A stretch of 64,000 nucleotides of DNA from Sclerodactyla briareus (GCA_026419785.1 JAODTK010005911.1:593001-657000); one strand, 5' to 3'; counted from the stretch's first letter, positions 12,766 through 26,135 are shown. Notes: generated by a model from the sequence alone, not told the origin. Numbers and translations: made by a program.

Positions 12766-13727
12766 TAGGAGGAGGAGGAGGAGCAATTTACAACAATTGC
12801 GGACAATAAATAATTAAATAGATAACCATGCACGATCACAATAGCTCACCCCCCAGCCATATGATGAGGTGAGCTAGAAAATATTGGATGAACTTATGAA
12901 TTTCGTAAATAAAATTACATCTGCAGCATTCAGTGCACAATGGACTTACGCTATGTTCTTGGGTCATTATAGTCCAGTAATTCTTCAAGGTGATGGTTTC
13001 CTCCTTGTCAAGCAAAGGTTCATCTCCAGTGGTCAGATTTAATTACCTCTTTATCTGATGACACACCACAAGAACCTACCAACAGCTTCACCGGAAATTT
13101 CATGATAAAAAACCGTTTGACTCTTTTTCGTAAAATTTGAAATAACAGTATCATTTAGTTTTTGATTTTGCACCAACATTTTTTTTCATTTTCTGAATTT
13201 TTTTTGAGATCATTGATTTTGGTCAGCTTCGTAGAACATAGGGAATATTATTCTCGCTTGATTCCTAAAACTGCAAATCCTGCGGAAATTTCAGAATAAT
13301 TGGTGTTCCTCCAGATTTCCACAAGGCAGATATGGTCTGAAGGCTAAGGAGGCTGGCCATAGGGAGGGGGTTTAAGAGGGTTTTGCCTCATACTTGCTAA
13401 TTATTTGTAAAACTTCTCGTTGCAGCTTCGTGCCAGCTGAGGGAGGCACTCTAATTATTGTCACATTGTTTTGACGATCCCGAAATGTAGTTGAGAAGCC
13501 TGAAGAAGTGTGAACAACATTTTGAGACAGGCCCCAAAAAAACAGGCCCAAAATGTTCAAAAGGTAATCAAGCATGCTTTAATTGATTTTTTTAATGTTT
13601 TGAATGTTCCACACATTTTCATTCAACCTTATTAAAATGTGATGTTTCAAACTGGTTTGAATAGCATGAGGAAAACACCAACAAGAGAATGTCATCGAGT
13701 GTCTTGAAATTATACAAGAGTACATAC
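12766..13727. other. Intronic sequence, nothing recognised
   Basis: It opens with a (GGA)n run at 12,766-12,784. No exon or repeat was recognised after that. Confidence 0.35.
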
Positions 13728-13951
13728 CTCTGGTACTGTTACAACTTGCACCGCAGTCACTGGTCAGGATGGGGAGGGGGGGTGTGGCATAGAGGGGTAG
13801 AAGCAGCTCAACGAGGATGTATGAGTCGGTTTGGGAGTGGAGGCATGCCAGAATCGTCACAGAGAAGGTGAGGTTTACCATCGCATATGGGATCTCAGTA
13901 GGTTTTGCTTTGTAGTTACCATACCTGGCAGTACCAGTTGTTGAAAATAGT
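13728..13951 (-). CDS. Cadherin exon S, with apparent frame breaks
   Basis: The exon runs from TTTTTTTCTTTAG|ACTATT to CCAGAG|GTATGT, both good splice sites. Frame 1 gives TTGTARYGNYKAKPTEIP and AMVNLTFSVT. A neighbouring frame gives DSGMPPL, and frame 1 resumes with QTDSYILVELLLPLY and later SDCGASCNSTR. Put in order these match an EC repeat end (F.TTG... , LTFSVT.DSGMPPL). Two one-base shifts that cancel each other are required. The cysteines near the end recall exons F and C. Confidence 0.6.
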
Positions 13952-14624
13952 CTAAAGAAAAAAACATGTGGAGAATGAAAGTGCATTGCACATATGGTAG
14001 CAACAAGTATAACCTCGGGGATACGGTATATCATCACAATAGTATGTCGATGCAAATAATGTCTTCATTTTCTGCAACATTTTTGTCTGTAAACAGCCCA
14101 TACCAATATCCGCCAGGTGTTGCATGTTTTATGTAAAATAATACTCGGATAAGATGAGATTGAACTTTAAATTTGAGTTCAGGGCATAGCATGAAATATG
14201 CTCTTTTCATCTATGCAAGTTTTAAAGCAATCTCCTGCAAACTTGAGTGTGATTTCAAACTTCGACAAGCAAACGTCACTGTCCATTATTCACCAGGCGC
14301 AGAGGGCAGGAATTGTCTCTATAATGTTCGATATACTGAACAGTGCTCAGCGCGAGTGTTTGTCCTTCCAAAACCTCAGCTTTTGAGGCTGTTTATGCAC
14401 AAGCTGCAGAGCCTTGCCAGGACAGCAGTGTATACCATTGTGGACGAGGATGGACATGGATGAGGCTTGGCATTCTCTCTTGAAGAGCATCCAGGGTTAG
14501 AGATGAATAACTCCTGCTCCCTGCAGGACCACTGTATTACATCCTCATCTAATGGACGTGAGTGAGATGTCCCCATGCAGGAATGATGCAAGAATTGAAG
14601 GCATTGTAAAGCACCGTCTGTGAG

Positions 14625-14705
14625 TTCAGCAGATCTCAAACTCGTAACCTCCAGTCATGCGAGGAGACCACTCTACTGGTATACAACTCTTACAATGGGT
14701 CATGC
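14625..14705 (-). mobile_element. Possible tRNA-derived SINE head
   Basis: On the minus strand CAGTAGAGTGGTCTCC resembles a Pol III A box. About 35 bases on, GAGTTTGAGATC resembles a decayed B box (consensus GGTTCGANTCC). CTCGCATGACTGGAGG lies between them, as in tRNA-like SINEs. It does not fold as an intact tRNA. Confidence 0.3.
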
Positions 14706-15165
14706 CACAGATTTCTGTTTTTATACTTGCACAGGGTGAAAGGAGGACTGTCAAGACCCCTACTTTCAAATGATGGAGATGCTATTCCATTGCCTAGTTC
14801 AGTTAATTTGTTTTATTTGAAGAGAAAACATACGCCCAGGGAGAGATTGATGTGAAAGCACTCAGACTAAGAGCGGAATTCTGCCATTTTTTACATTGCT
14901 AAGATAAAGACAAGAGTGTTCCTCATTTTAGCTTTCCACAGGGAGGTAAACGTCCCAGGCAGTTTTGATCCTTATTGTGTCCTTCCATATTTCTAGATTA
15001 CAAAAATAGGCTTTGTTATTTGCTTCACCCTAGTAGCACTACATAACACTGTTGGAGTTGCAGTAGTGATTATGTCACCAACCTACCCTTACAAAAACTT
15101 ATTATTATCTTTAGGCAGTAGTGTTTTTGCCGGTCTTTACCCAATGGTGAAATACAACTGAACTT
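14706..15165. other. Intronic sequence, nothing recognised
   Basis: Unique-looking AT-rich intron sequence with no domain-bearing open frame. Confidence 0.3.
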
Positions 15166-15480
15166 TTTAGTACCATTCAACATATTGTACCCCAAAGAAC
15201 ACAACATGAGGCCTAATAGTACCCAGAAGTTGAACACAATATCAACTTGTGTTTTTTTTTTTTTTTTTTTTACTTAGTTAAGATGGACTCATTTAATCTG
15301 ACAGTTTGTTTACCCAACAGTTGGAGTATAACTGCCTGTTTGCAACCCAATAGTTGGAAATATAACTGACGGTTTGCACCCAGTAGTTGAGATACAACTG
15401 ACCAATTCATACCCAACAGATGATTGATATCAGTGAACTGTATTGTAACCAAATAGTTGAGATGCAATCTGAACTGTTTC
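15165..15480 (+). repeat. Degenerate ~36-bp minisatellite
   Basis: ACCCAATAGTTGGAAATATAACTGAC and variants recur about 6-8 times. A run of 20 T lies inside at 15,252-15,271. It lies just downstream (minus strand) of exon R. Confidence 0.6.
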
Positions 15481-15524
15481 TATCCCCGCTGCACTCTCAA
15501 ATGTCTTTGTGTAGGAAAGGATAC

Positions 15525-15677
15525 TGTTCCCGGAGATATACATTCGTCCGGGTCCACTGCAATTATCTCAAACAAATTTCTTCGCGGACGTACGGGTTGC
15601 ATTACTTGTTCTGTTTCTCCTTCATTTAGGACAGTTGGAGCATGGTTGGTGTCGTCAGTGACAGCCGTGATTATCAC
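15525..15677 (-). CDS. Cadherin exon R (linker and start of next EC repeat)
   Basis: The acceptor is TTTGTTTCACAG|GTGATA. The frame VIITAVTDDTNHAPTV corresponds to the last strand and a variant linker (D.T.HAPT in place of D.NDNPP). It is followed by RRNLFEIIAVDPDECISPGT, the start of the next repeat with the AvDPDe motif. The frame is open throughout. The downstream end is uncertain: a weak GTATCC donor follows PGT, and the frame stays open past it. The missing asparagines of the linker suggest reduced calcium binding at this junction. Confidence 0.7.
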
Positions 15678-16840
15678 CTGTGAAACAAAAGAAAATTATG
15701 TGATAGTTAATGATAATATAATTATGATAATATTAATAATATAATGACTACCACTAATAAATAATTATTCAACTATGACATGACCCTGGCGACTCAGGAA
15801 ATTAACTTCTCAGGAACCGTAGAGGACTATAACTATAAAGTCTTGTTAGAAGCAACACACACTATTATGTAAAATTAGTTGCATAAATTACCTCAAGGAC
15901 CTACATCCATTATTTACTTTTCGGGATTGGAAGGTTGACTAGTCTACAAAGTTTCGTGAAAATTGGAGGCTTTTTGGATATTGATGAATTGGGTGTAAGT
16001 CTCCTGTTTGGTCGACTCTTAAGTCAGACATGGAATATATAATATTCTACGACTACGAGGCTGTCTCCACCCCTCCCGTATCGCCTAACATGAGGATCAA
16101 CATATTAGTCTAACTTCTGATTAGAAGTAGATTAAACATAACCTCACATTAGGAAGCTTGAATATCGATATCAGAGAAATTTGTCATCGTTCAGAAATTG
16201 TTATAAATACTGATATTTTTTCATTAATCATCTACTGTGCATTTTCAATGTTGATCGATCATTATCGTTGCTGCTTATACGCTTACGACAGTTATTCGTA
16301 GTATCCAGGATTGACGGGGTCAGCACTGGATGATGAGTTGGCCACCCGAGAGCAGACGGGTGTCATCACAACCGTAAAGAATCTGGTTGGGGAATGGAAA
16401 TGGGTGAACCATTCTCTCGCGAGAAAACTGTAGCAATCTCGATGGGTGTTTCAGGATCTGCCTACTTTTGCAAAACCTATAATCCTCCAGCGTTTTTGTT
16501 GTCTTTGGGGGAGGGGGGGGGGTGGAAGGAGGGGATGGGTGAAGGGGTTTGACCTGTTGTACATCAGTGATCTCCATTGGTGATCAAGCTGCACCTTAAA
16601 AACACTGTAACTGGTGATGTTCCTGGGAAATATCTACGAAGGCGTGGCAGAAGAGGGCAGATATAGTAGTGGCAGATTGGAGGAGGGGTTTGGGTGCCAA
16701 AAGACCTGTACCAACCCACCTCCCTCTCTATTGGCAATTAGGACACGATTTGCATCACTCATCAACCTCCCTAGAAAATGTAACATAACCGACCCCACTG
16801 GATGGCATTAGACCATCCCGCTCACTGGAAGTGCCGGAGA
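15678..16840. other. Intronic sequence, nothing recognised
   Basis: No exon seen. A purine/G-rich stretch at 16,505-16,550 gives a proline-rich antisense frame that I do not take as coding. Confidence 0.3.
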
Positions 16841-16844
16841 TAAT

Positions 16845-17510
16845 ATGGTTTTGGGTGTGGAGCCGACCTGTCCCCTTCTGCCGCACCGGAACTTTAGGCT
16901 TAGCACAATAACTCTCTAACACTTCGTCCGATTGATCGAAACTTGGTAACCATGTCCGCCCTAGTGAAATCTCGGATGAGTCCGAAGTGGGGCATCATGC
17001 ACTGCTGGGGTCCGCTAATTTGCATAATTCCCTGTGACATTTCAGTTCTTCGATTCAACGAAATTGGTGGGTAGGACTATAGTTGATCCCGAAAACTGTG
17101 GTGGTCATGTCAGGTCTCAAGGTCAAATGTGCGGGGTTTATGCAATTGTTCAAACTCTGTCAGATTTGAACGCAACAAAGAAACTTGGTGGTGGGGACTA
17201 GAGTTGATCCCGAATATGTGGAGGTCATTTCAAGTCAATTTTTTGTTGGCGAAATTTATGCGATTTTTGAACGAAACTTGGTGGATTGAGCAATACCCTT
17301 TGGTCCTCACAAAGTTGAGAAGCTTTGAAAAGCCCTCGTGTGTCACCTTGGCTAATGGGGCCTATTTACTTCCATGGATTACAACAAAACTTGGTTTCTG
17401 ACCAATGGGGGTCTTTATGGGGTGTTAGATACTTCGTTCCCATGATTTCCAAAAGCGGGAATAACGTGGGCGGTTTACCCACCTACACATGTCTAGTTAT
17501 TACTGAACCA
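16845..17510 (+). repeat. Dispersed repeat family 2, copy 1
   Basis: It shares a block order with 45,075-45,695: TAACTC..TAACRCTT, ATCGAAACTTGGTAACCATG, AATCTCGGATGAG, repeated GAACAAAACTTGGTGG phrases, and a closing GGCGGTTTACCC then CTAGTT. Both copies have the same orientation and similar length. No coding potential is recognised. The element class is unknown. Confidence 0.65.
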
Positions 17511-18845
17511 CAGCACAATGCACCTAATTAGTAGGAGACATAAGATTTGGCAGTATTCCATATAGGGGCCCTAGGGTTCCCAATTCCCAAACACCTCCAT
17601 GGCCCTTTACCCCAGGACCGTTACATGTAAGTTTGAAGAAACAATCACACTTGGGGGAGGCAGTATGCATTTCAGGTGACCATCGGGTGAAATTTCATGA
17701 AAGGGCCCCCGGGCCCAAGTAGGACCTTGCCCAAAATTCCTGAACACCCCAAGGTACAGCTGATATACCATCATTATAACCAATGGTCAGCACTGTGGCA
17801 ACAAAATTTGTAAGAGGAGAAGCATTTTGCGTAATTCCACATGTGGTCCTAGGGCCCAACACGGGCCTTGGGACTTAAATTCCTGGGCACCATAGAGACT
17901 GCAATTGAACCACCATTATTAACGGAGACATGAGCACGTGCAACAAAATTTATAGGAGTACCAGATTTGCAGTATTTCATATGATTGGCCCTGGCACAAC
18001 CGGGCCTTGAGCAAAAATCCTGAACACCTCCAATGCCCTCTATCCAAGTGACTGTTCACTGTACTTTGGAGAAATCAAGTGAATCGTGGGGAGGAGATGC
18101 ATTTCACGTACCATTGTGTGAAATTTCTAAAATGGGCCCACGGGCCCCAGTGGGACCTTAGACCAAAAATGTCCCGAACAACCCAAATGTACAGCTGATA
18201 AACTATCTTATGAGAGAATGTCAGCACTGTGCATTAAATTTCGTTAAGAGGAGAAGCATTTTGGTAATTCTCATATGGGCGGGGCCAGGCCCACAACGGC
18301 CTTGATGACCTAAATTCCCTGGGTGTCCCTGGGGGACAGGTACAGCTATTAGACACCATTATGACTGAACTCAGCACTGGCCAACAAAATTTGTAGGAGA
18401 TACAGATTTTGCCCCCGGTATTTCATATAATGGGCCAGAGCCCAAACGTGGGCCTCGGAGTCCAAAATTCCCAAAACAAAAACATATGGCCCTCCACCCA
18501 CGGACCATTACATGGAACCTTTGTAAGGAGCATAATTGAATCTTGTGTGGGGAGGAGATGCATTTCAAGTAATTATGTGTGAAATTTCATAAAATGGACC
18601 ATCGGGCCCCAACTGGGGACCTTGGACCAAAAAATTCCTGAATACCCGAAGTAGGGCTCTTCCCATCATTATGACGCAACATCAGCACTGTGCATTCAAA
18701 TTTGTAGGAGGAAGATACATTCTGAAATTTCAAACGAACTGGCATTATACTGCCCCTTTCCGGACCTTTTGACCTTGACCTTCCCAAAGTCAAACATGTC
18801 CCATGGTCAAAAACATTGTGTCCAAAGTTTGGTCGACATCCTCAC
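17510..18845 (+). repeat. GGGCCC dispersed repeat family, copy 3 (long)
   Basis: At least six GGGCC-centred sub-units alternate with CAACAAAATTTGTAGGAG, TTTCATATAATGGGCC and CCAAAATTCCTGAACACC. It ends with TTGACCTTGACC and a GTCCAAAGTTTGGTCGAC tail, like the other copies. It directly follows family 2 copy 1. Confidence 0.65.
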
Positions 18846-18847
18846 AG

Positions 18848-21318
18848 AATTAGTTTAGTGTAGTTTAGTTTAGTTTGTGAATAAGGGTCAGGAAGGAACA
18901 ACCTCATAAACGACCCCGGAGCCACAACATCCAAGGAAAGAACAGGAAGAAAAATGAAACAACCTAACAAAATTCGATGTGATTCATGAAAAATACATCA
19001 AGACTGTCTTGAACGCATTAACAATCTTAGAGCAAACAACATTTACAGGAAAGACAATTCCACTCATTGATCACTCGTCGCCGAGAGAAATATTTAGAAA
19101 TGTCAATCTGCAGCGCTGCCACGAAGCTTGAGACAGTGGATTCTATTTGCAGTAACATTGGAAAATTCAAGAAGTAGTGGAAGGACAGGCCATCGGTCAA
19201 TGGACAATTTTGAAAACCTGGATCAAGTCACCGCGAATGCGCCTCAGCTCCCTGGTAGTTAGACGACGAAGCTTAATCTTCCTCGTAGGATAAATATTTT
19301 CAGACAGTGAATCATTCCAGCTGCCCTACGATGAACGTTTCAATAACCTGCTGTCTTTTGCAAAGTAGGGATTCCACACTTGTACAGAATATTCCAGTGG
19401 CGGTCCACCAGTGCTTAAACAGCCTGACAACAATATATTCTCAAGGGAAATGAATAGTAGTGACGTCTAATCAAGCCAAGAATCCAATTACTCGTATCAG
19501 CTTCGGCACACTGCTTGGAAAGTGCAAAAGAAGATCAAAACAAACCCACGATCTTTTCCGAAATCACCCCCTGAATATTTGGCCATTAACTTGAAGGAAG
19601 CATTGCGATTGTGAAAACCAATATGCTAACTTTGCACTGGTCGACATTGAAAAACAGTTGCCAATCGGAAGACCATTTGGAAATTATATCCAGATCCCTA
19701 TGAACAATTCAGCATCATCATTCGAATCAACCTCCTGATACAACTAGGTATCGTCTGCGAACTTCTTAACCTGAATGAACAGAACCTTCAAGAGCGCCAA
19801 TATACGCCAGAAAGAGTAACGGACCGAGAACCGATCCCTGGGGAAACACCACTTAGGACCTTCTGCAAGAAGACGGACCGCCCATTGCACGCCCATTGAT
19901 GACAACTCGTTGTTCCAATTATGAAGCCACTCACGAAATCCACTTAAGGACATTCCCCTCAATGCCCAAAGCTCTCCAAATTGAGCAAGAGACGCTCATG
20001 AGGAACCTGTCAAAGCTTTCTTGAAAGTCAGGAAATTATATCAACAGCATTGCGTTTCAGCAGACATGTAACATCGTCCATAAATTCCAGAGATGTCAAA
20101 ACGCGAACGATTTTACCTAAACCCATGCTGAGGAATCCCTACTCAGACTATGTCATTGAAATAATGAAACCATATGATCCGAATATTGATTCATTACTTG
20201 CAAACAACACAGTAAGGACTGACTGGCCTGAATTACAAGGAAGAGACCGTTACCTTTCTGAAATAGGTTGAGGAGAAACATTTGCTCTCCTCAATCATCC
20301 GAACATACCTTCTTGCAGAGTAAAATGAAAATAATAGCTAATGGAACAGACAACTCGTCGCAAAGGATTTTTAGTAAGACGATAAACTCCGGCAGGACCC
20401 GGAGCTTTATCACTTGTGAGCTTCTGCAGGTTCTCCTTCACTAAACCAGCGACGAAGATACAATATTACCAATACTATGCAGAGAAGGAAAACCCCGACA
20501 TCTAGGTCACCAAAATTATCCAAGTTCTCATGAGTAAAACAGACGAGAATGAGAACCTTAGCCCATCTCCTGGCCTATCGTGATTGTACTACCGAGTCGG
20601 AATCGATCAAAGGGACAAGCTGTCATGACTTTCTGCTTCCCCTCACATAAGAGAAAAATTGCACGAGGATTCTCCTTGATATTAGAGGCAATCTGCCTCT
20701 CAATCAAGGGGTTTTAGCACCCAGAAAACTAAACTGGAAATGCTTTTGCTGAACTTTGAAATGCCATAGATCAGACACGGCCCAGTTAAGAACGATTAAA
20801 AGTCGCCCTAAATGTCGCTTACGTTTAATGGACAGGAAAACTTCCCTATTCATCCAAGATGGCCCTCTTTTTCTTCTTACTGCTGACGTCCCCTCCAAGG
20901 AACGTAAACTTTCAAAACCTTGTAAACCTTTTCAATGAAACCGATTCTCCAAGAGTCACAGGCATTCGTAACTTTCTAAACAACGTACGCCATCGATTTC
21001 CGCTAAAAAACCTAGAAAGGCCATCGACATTGCCTTCGCTAAACAAGGAACAAGCCAACTCTGTGGGATATTGACGGACCAAGACACATTGAAAGCTAAA
21101 TATCGTGATCACTTCACGAGCTTACCAAGCTCTCTACATTATCTACAGAAAATCTGGATCACTGCTCAAACTAAATCCAAAATATTGTGCTTTCCTGGTA
21201 GGAAAATTTACATGCTGAGCAAGGAAACATCCTGCGTCTCGCAACTTAAAAAATCCAGATCCATGACTGCCAGTAGTACCATCAGACCAAAAATAGCTGG
21301 AATAATTGAAATCACCCG
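18848..21318 (-). mobile_element. Non-LTR retrotransposon (Jockey/CR1-like), 5'-truncated and decayed
   Basis: Read on the minus strand from high to low coordinate, the element starts inside an endonuclease domain (GDFNYSSYFW, SDGTTGSHGSGFF, NFPTR, SLSSDPDFL at 21,145-21,316). A linker with PSWMNREVFLSIKRKRHLGR follows at about 20,800. The reverse transcriptase includes SDKAPGPAGVYR, SLQEGM, TSLEFMDDVT, a PQGSVLGPLLF-like region and VKKFADDT (19,750-20,450). The C-terminal part has RRLTTRELRRIRGDLIQVFK and RRRVINEWN. The 3' end is a short (CTAAA)n run, typical of such LINEs. Many frame breaks are present. It does not encode a working enzyme. Confidence 0.85.
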
Positions 21319-21510
21319 ATAGATAGATCGATCGATCGATCGATCGATCTTCGATAGATAGATAGATAGATAATAATAGATAGATAGAGAGAGAGAGAGA
21401 CAGACAAGCCAGACAGACAGACAACAGACAGACACAGCAGACAACAGACCGACAGATAGTAGATAGATATATAGATGAAGATAGATAGATAGATAATAGA
21501 TCGATAGATA
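21316..21510 (+). repeat. Compound GATC/GATA/GACA microsatellite
   Basis: GATCGATC, GATAGATA, GAGAGA and GACAGACA runs begin exactly at the broken 5' end of the LINE. The Ser-Ile-Tyr-Leu-rich antisense frames are artefacts of the repeat. Confidence 0.9.
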
Positions 21511-22965
21511 GAGTGACATTGCAGATTTCCAATAAGCTCTGAACAGCATAGCTAGTATTGACTAAAATTAATCAAATATGGGCTGGAATTTTAGTTCCCC
21601 CCTCAGAAAAAATCATGTAATTTCAGAAAGAAAAAAATTCACTATACCACCTTCAGGAATTTTCAGCCAATCATTTGCTAGGGGAAACTCATTGTTTAAT
21701 ATTTTTGACCTTGTTCCTAAATCTGAAACTACTTAGTACTATTCCAATCTCTAATATGTTTGCGACAAGAAGATAATTAAAAATTCTGCCAAAAATAAGT
21801 TTCCCCCCTAAAAATGGACATTTTTCGTAATTTCCAACTGATTGCATGGTAAAAGTTGTAATTGGTGCCATTTTTATGTGTTACCGAGTCTGAAATCTTC
21901 TAGCCATAAGAATCAGTAAATAGTGTGGAAAAATAGTGGACAACTTTGCACTCTAAATTCCACAATTTTTGATGACTTTTGCTTTCAGAGAACAAGAAAA
22001 TGTGTTCTGGGGATGTCGGGGTGTGCCAAATGGAATTCATGTTTAGCCACACCAAACTGGAGACAGTTGCAGAGGCAAAAACATCGAAGAAAAGGTGAGG
22101 TACATGCAAAAACAACACTACAGACATATTTAGTGCACCACACTGGACCACACAAACACTCATGGGTTTCCCCCACCGTTAGGGTACTCCTCAGTGGGTA
22201 TTCTCAACCTCCACAATTGTATCTTAGTGATTATGGCAATCTTGCCAACAATATTTCATTTGGCTATTCAGGACAAATGAGATAATAAAGTGAATGTTGG
22301 AACATCAGAGTAACATAGTACATAGATGGGCTGACCATGGACCTTAGAAATTCATATCATCTTTCAAAGACAGAAAATACCCATATACCCCTACAGCCCA
22401 AAAATGACATTATTGGACATTCAATGGATTAATTCAAATCCAACGGTTTTATCTGCCCCAATCTGTTTTCCTCCCAGATATGTCCTTGGTTACAGGGGCA
22501 TAGTTATAAAGAGAACATCACCCCAAATGAACAACTGTGATGGACAAACCATTGAATAGTCTCCGGGTCTGACTGTCAATCTCCAGGAAAAAAGGAAAAA
22601 TTCATCGTTGCCACAGCTGCTGGTTGCACTGATAGTCAGGAATACCTCTTCTTCACAAATCAGTGGTGAAGTTCTTCAGTTCAGAGCTGCGTATCAGAAA
22701 AAAGGTAAACAATAACAGAAGGATCCGCTGACACTGTGATGGGGTAAAGTTGAGCTTCCAGTCTGCGTACGCTCTGGGTTGCTTGCCATCACATCAAGGA
22801 AATAATTGGTGTAGGACTCGTCTTGGGATAGGGTGTCGACAGAGGATGATGGAAGTCCCATCTGTGAGAGAGTAGGGAGATAATCTTTAGAATGGATGTA
22901 TTCACTCAGTGGTCAATCATCTGAATGTAATATTCCAGAATCAATACGAAAAGTGTTAGAAACTT
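21511..22965. other. Intronic sequence, nothing recognised
   Basis: AT-rich sequence with short chance frames. No domain or repeat was recognised between the microsatellite and the 87-bp array. Confidence 0.3.
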
Positions 22966-22969
22966 TTAC

Positions 22970-25900
22970 CATCGCTCTCACTGCTACTATGCTGGAGTGA
23001 AGATGATGATGTCATCAGGGGCCAGTACCTTGTGTGGTTTGAAGTGAGGAATATCCCATCTCTCCACTGTACTATTGATTGGAGTGAAGATGATGAGTCT
23101 CAGGGGCCATACTTGTGGGTTTGAAGTCCGAGAACATATCATCCCTCACTGCTACTATTGACTGGAAGTGAAGAAGATGATGATGTCATCAGGGGACATC
23201 CTTGTTGGGAGAAGTGAGAATCTATCCATCTCTCACTGCTACATTGACTGGAGTGAGATGATGATGTCATAAGGGGCCATACCTTGTGTGGTTCGGGGAA
23301 AGTGAGAACATACCCATCTCCAAGCTACTAAGTGATGCGGTGAAGATGATGATGTCATAAGGGGCCATACCTTGTGTGGATTGAAGTGAGAATATATCCA
23401 TCTCTCACTTGCTACATTGAGGAGAGTGAAGATGATAATGTCATCAGGGGCCATAACTTGTGTGGTTTGAAGTGAGAACATATCCCCATCTCGTCAAGAT
23501 ACTATTGACTGAGTGAAGAGGTGATGATGTCATCAGGGGCCTTACCTTGGTGGTTTGAAGTGAAGTGAGAACAATCCCATCTCTCACTGCTACTATGATT
23601 GGAGTGGAAGATGATGATGTAATCAGGGGCCATACCTTGTTGTGGTTTGAAGTAGTGAGTGAGAAAATATCCAATCTCTCACTGCTACTATGATTGAGTG
23701 AAGATGAGGATGCTCATCAGGGCATACCTGGTGTGGTTTGAAGTGAGAACAGTACCATCTCTATCACTGCTACTATTGATTGGATGAAAGATGTGATGTC
23801 ATCAGGGGCCATAGCCATTGTGTGGTTTGAAGTGAGAACATATACCATCTCTCTCACTGCTACTATTGATTGGGGTGAAGATTGATGATGTCATAAGGGG
23901 CCATTAGCGTGTGTGGTTTGAAGGAGAACATATCCCATCTCTCACTGCTACTATTGCTTGGAAGTGAAATGATGAGGTATCAGTGGGCCATACCTTGTGT
24001 GGTGAAGTGAGAGACATATACCATCTCTCTCACTGGGCTACTATTGATTGGAAGTGAAGAATGATGATGTCATCAGGGGCCATACCGTGTGTGGTTTGAA
24101 GTGAGAATATATTTTCCCGCTCCACGCTACTATTGATTGGGGTGAAAGATGATGATGTCATCAGGGGCCATCCATACATTGTGTGGTTGAATCTGAAGTG
24201 CGAACATATTCCAATCTATCACTGTTGTTTTTTTGTGCTTGTGCCCTCTTCTACTTTTGTTCTTTTGCTATTCTTTTTATTTTAATCTATATTTTTCTAT
24301 TATTCTATTCTGTAATTGATTGGGGGTGACGATGATGATGTCATCAGGGGCCATACCGTGTGTGGTTTGAAGTGAACATGAGAACCGTATCCCACCTCTC
24401 ACTGTACTATTGATTGGAGTGGTAAGATGATGATGTCATCAGGGGCCAACCTGTGTGGTTTGAAGGAGAGCATTATCCCCATCTCTCACTGCTACCTTAT
24501 TGTTGGAGTGAAGAGGACAGGATGATGTCATCCTAGGGGCAGACCTGGTTTGTTTGTTTGTAAGTGACGCATAATATACCACTCTCTCACTGCTTACTAT
24601 TGATTGGATGTGAAGATGATGATGTCCTCAGGGCCAACCTTGTGTGGTTGAAGTGATGCAAACAATCATCTCTCACTGCACTATTGATTGAGCTTGACGT
24701 GATGGATGTCATCTGGGGCCATACCGTGGTGTGGTTTGATGCTGAGAAACATATATCCATCTCTCTCAATGCTACTATTGAGGAGTGAAGATGATGAGGT
24801 CATCAGGGGCCAACCTTGTGTGGCTTTGGAAGTGCGAAAATAGTCCATCTCTCCGCTGTTACTAGATGGAGGAAGATGATGATGTTCTTCAGGGGCCATA
24901 TGCTTGTGTGGTTTGAGTGATGAACAAATACCATCTCTCACTGCTACTATTGAGGTTCGTGAAAGAGGATGATGATGTCATCAGGGGCCGACCTTGTGTG
25001 GTTTGAAGTGAAAACATAGCCATCTCTCATGACTATAGTGATTGGAGAGTGGAAGATGATGATGTCATCTAGCGGGGCCATACCTTGGTGTGGTTTGAAG
25101 TGAGAATATATTCCATCTCTACTGCTTACTATTGATTGGAGTGAAGATGTGTGTCATCAGTGGGCCATACTGGGGTGGGGTGATCAGTGAGAACCATATC
25201 CCATCTCTCACTGCTACTATTGATTGGGGTGAAGATGATGATGTAAAGGGGCCATACCTTGTGTGGTTGAAGTTAGTGAGAAACATATCAGTCCACCTCT
25301 TCACTGCTACTATTGATTGGAGTGAAGAGATGATGTCATCAGGGGCCATACCTTGTGTGGTTTGAAGTGAGACCTATCCCATCTCTCACTGCACTATTGA
25401 GTGCGAGTGAGAGGATGATGTCATCAGGGGCCAACCCTTGTGTGGTTGAAGTGGAGAACATATTACCATCTCTCTCACTGCGACTTTGATTGGGTGAATG
25501 ATGATGATGTCATCAGGGGCCAGTACTTGTGTGGTTTGAGTGAGAACATCTATACAATCTCTCACTGCTACTATGATTGGAGTGAAGATGATTGATGTCT
25601 AAGGGGCAAACCTTGTGTGGTTGAAGTGAGAACAGAATACCATCCCTCACTGCTACTATTGATTGGAAGTGACGATGATGATGGTGCATCAGGGGCCATA
25701 CCTCGTGTGGCTGAAGTGAGAAAAAAAAAAAAAAAAAAAAAAACCCATATCATCTCTCGCTGCTACTAGTGATTGGAAGTGAAGATTGATGATGTCTCAG
25801 GGGCCAGTAACTTGTGTGGTTTGAAGTGAGATCATATCCCATCTCTCACTGCTACATTGATGGGGAGTGAGATTGTGATGTCATCAGGGGCCATAGCCTT

Positions 25901-26135
25901 GTGTGTTTCTGAAGTGGCCCACATATCCCATACTCTCCGCTACTATTGAGTGGAGTGAAGATGATGTGTATCAGGGGCCCATACCTGTGTGGTTTTAAGG
26001 GATAACCATCCCCTCTCACGCTACTATTGATTGGATTGAAGGATGATTATGTCTCAGGGGCCAACCTTTGGTGGTTTGAAGTGAGAACATATTCCATCTC
26101 ACTGCTACTGTGAACTGGGTGAACAGAAGGATGTC
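22970..26135 (-). repeat. 87-bp tandem array (~35 units), coding-derived and possibly coding
   Basis: The consensus unit has 87 bases, exactly 29 codons. On the minus strand one frame reads GMAPDDIIIFTPI then NSSSERWDMFSLQTTQ without a stop. This resembles the middle of an EC repeat (DI.FTI... then F.L...TG). The frame is the one used by cadherin exon Q, which abuts the array upstream. Single units carry many one-base gaps and insertions, so no long frame survives in the text as given. A T-rich non-repeat insert lies at about 24,222-24,310 and a pure A run at about 25,721-25,743. Each unit also has a donor-like AAG|GTATGG. It could be an expanded exon or an intronic satellite made from one. 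Confidence 0.85.

Noticed and set aside
22970-26135. CRISPR array
   Set aside because: The units are directly adjacent with no unique spacers, and the DNA is eukaryotic.
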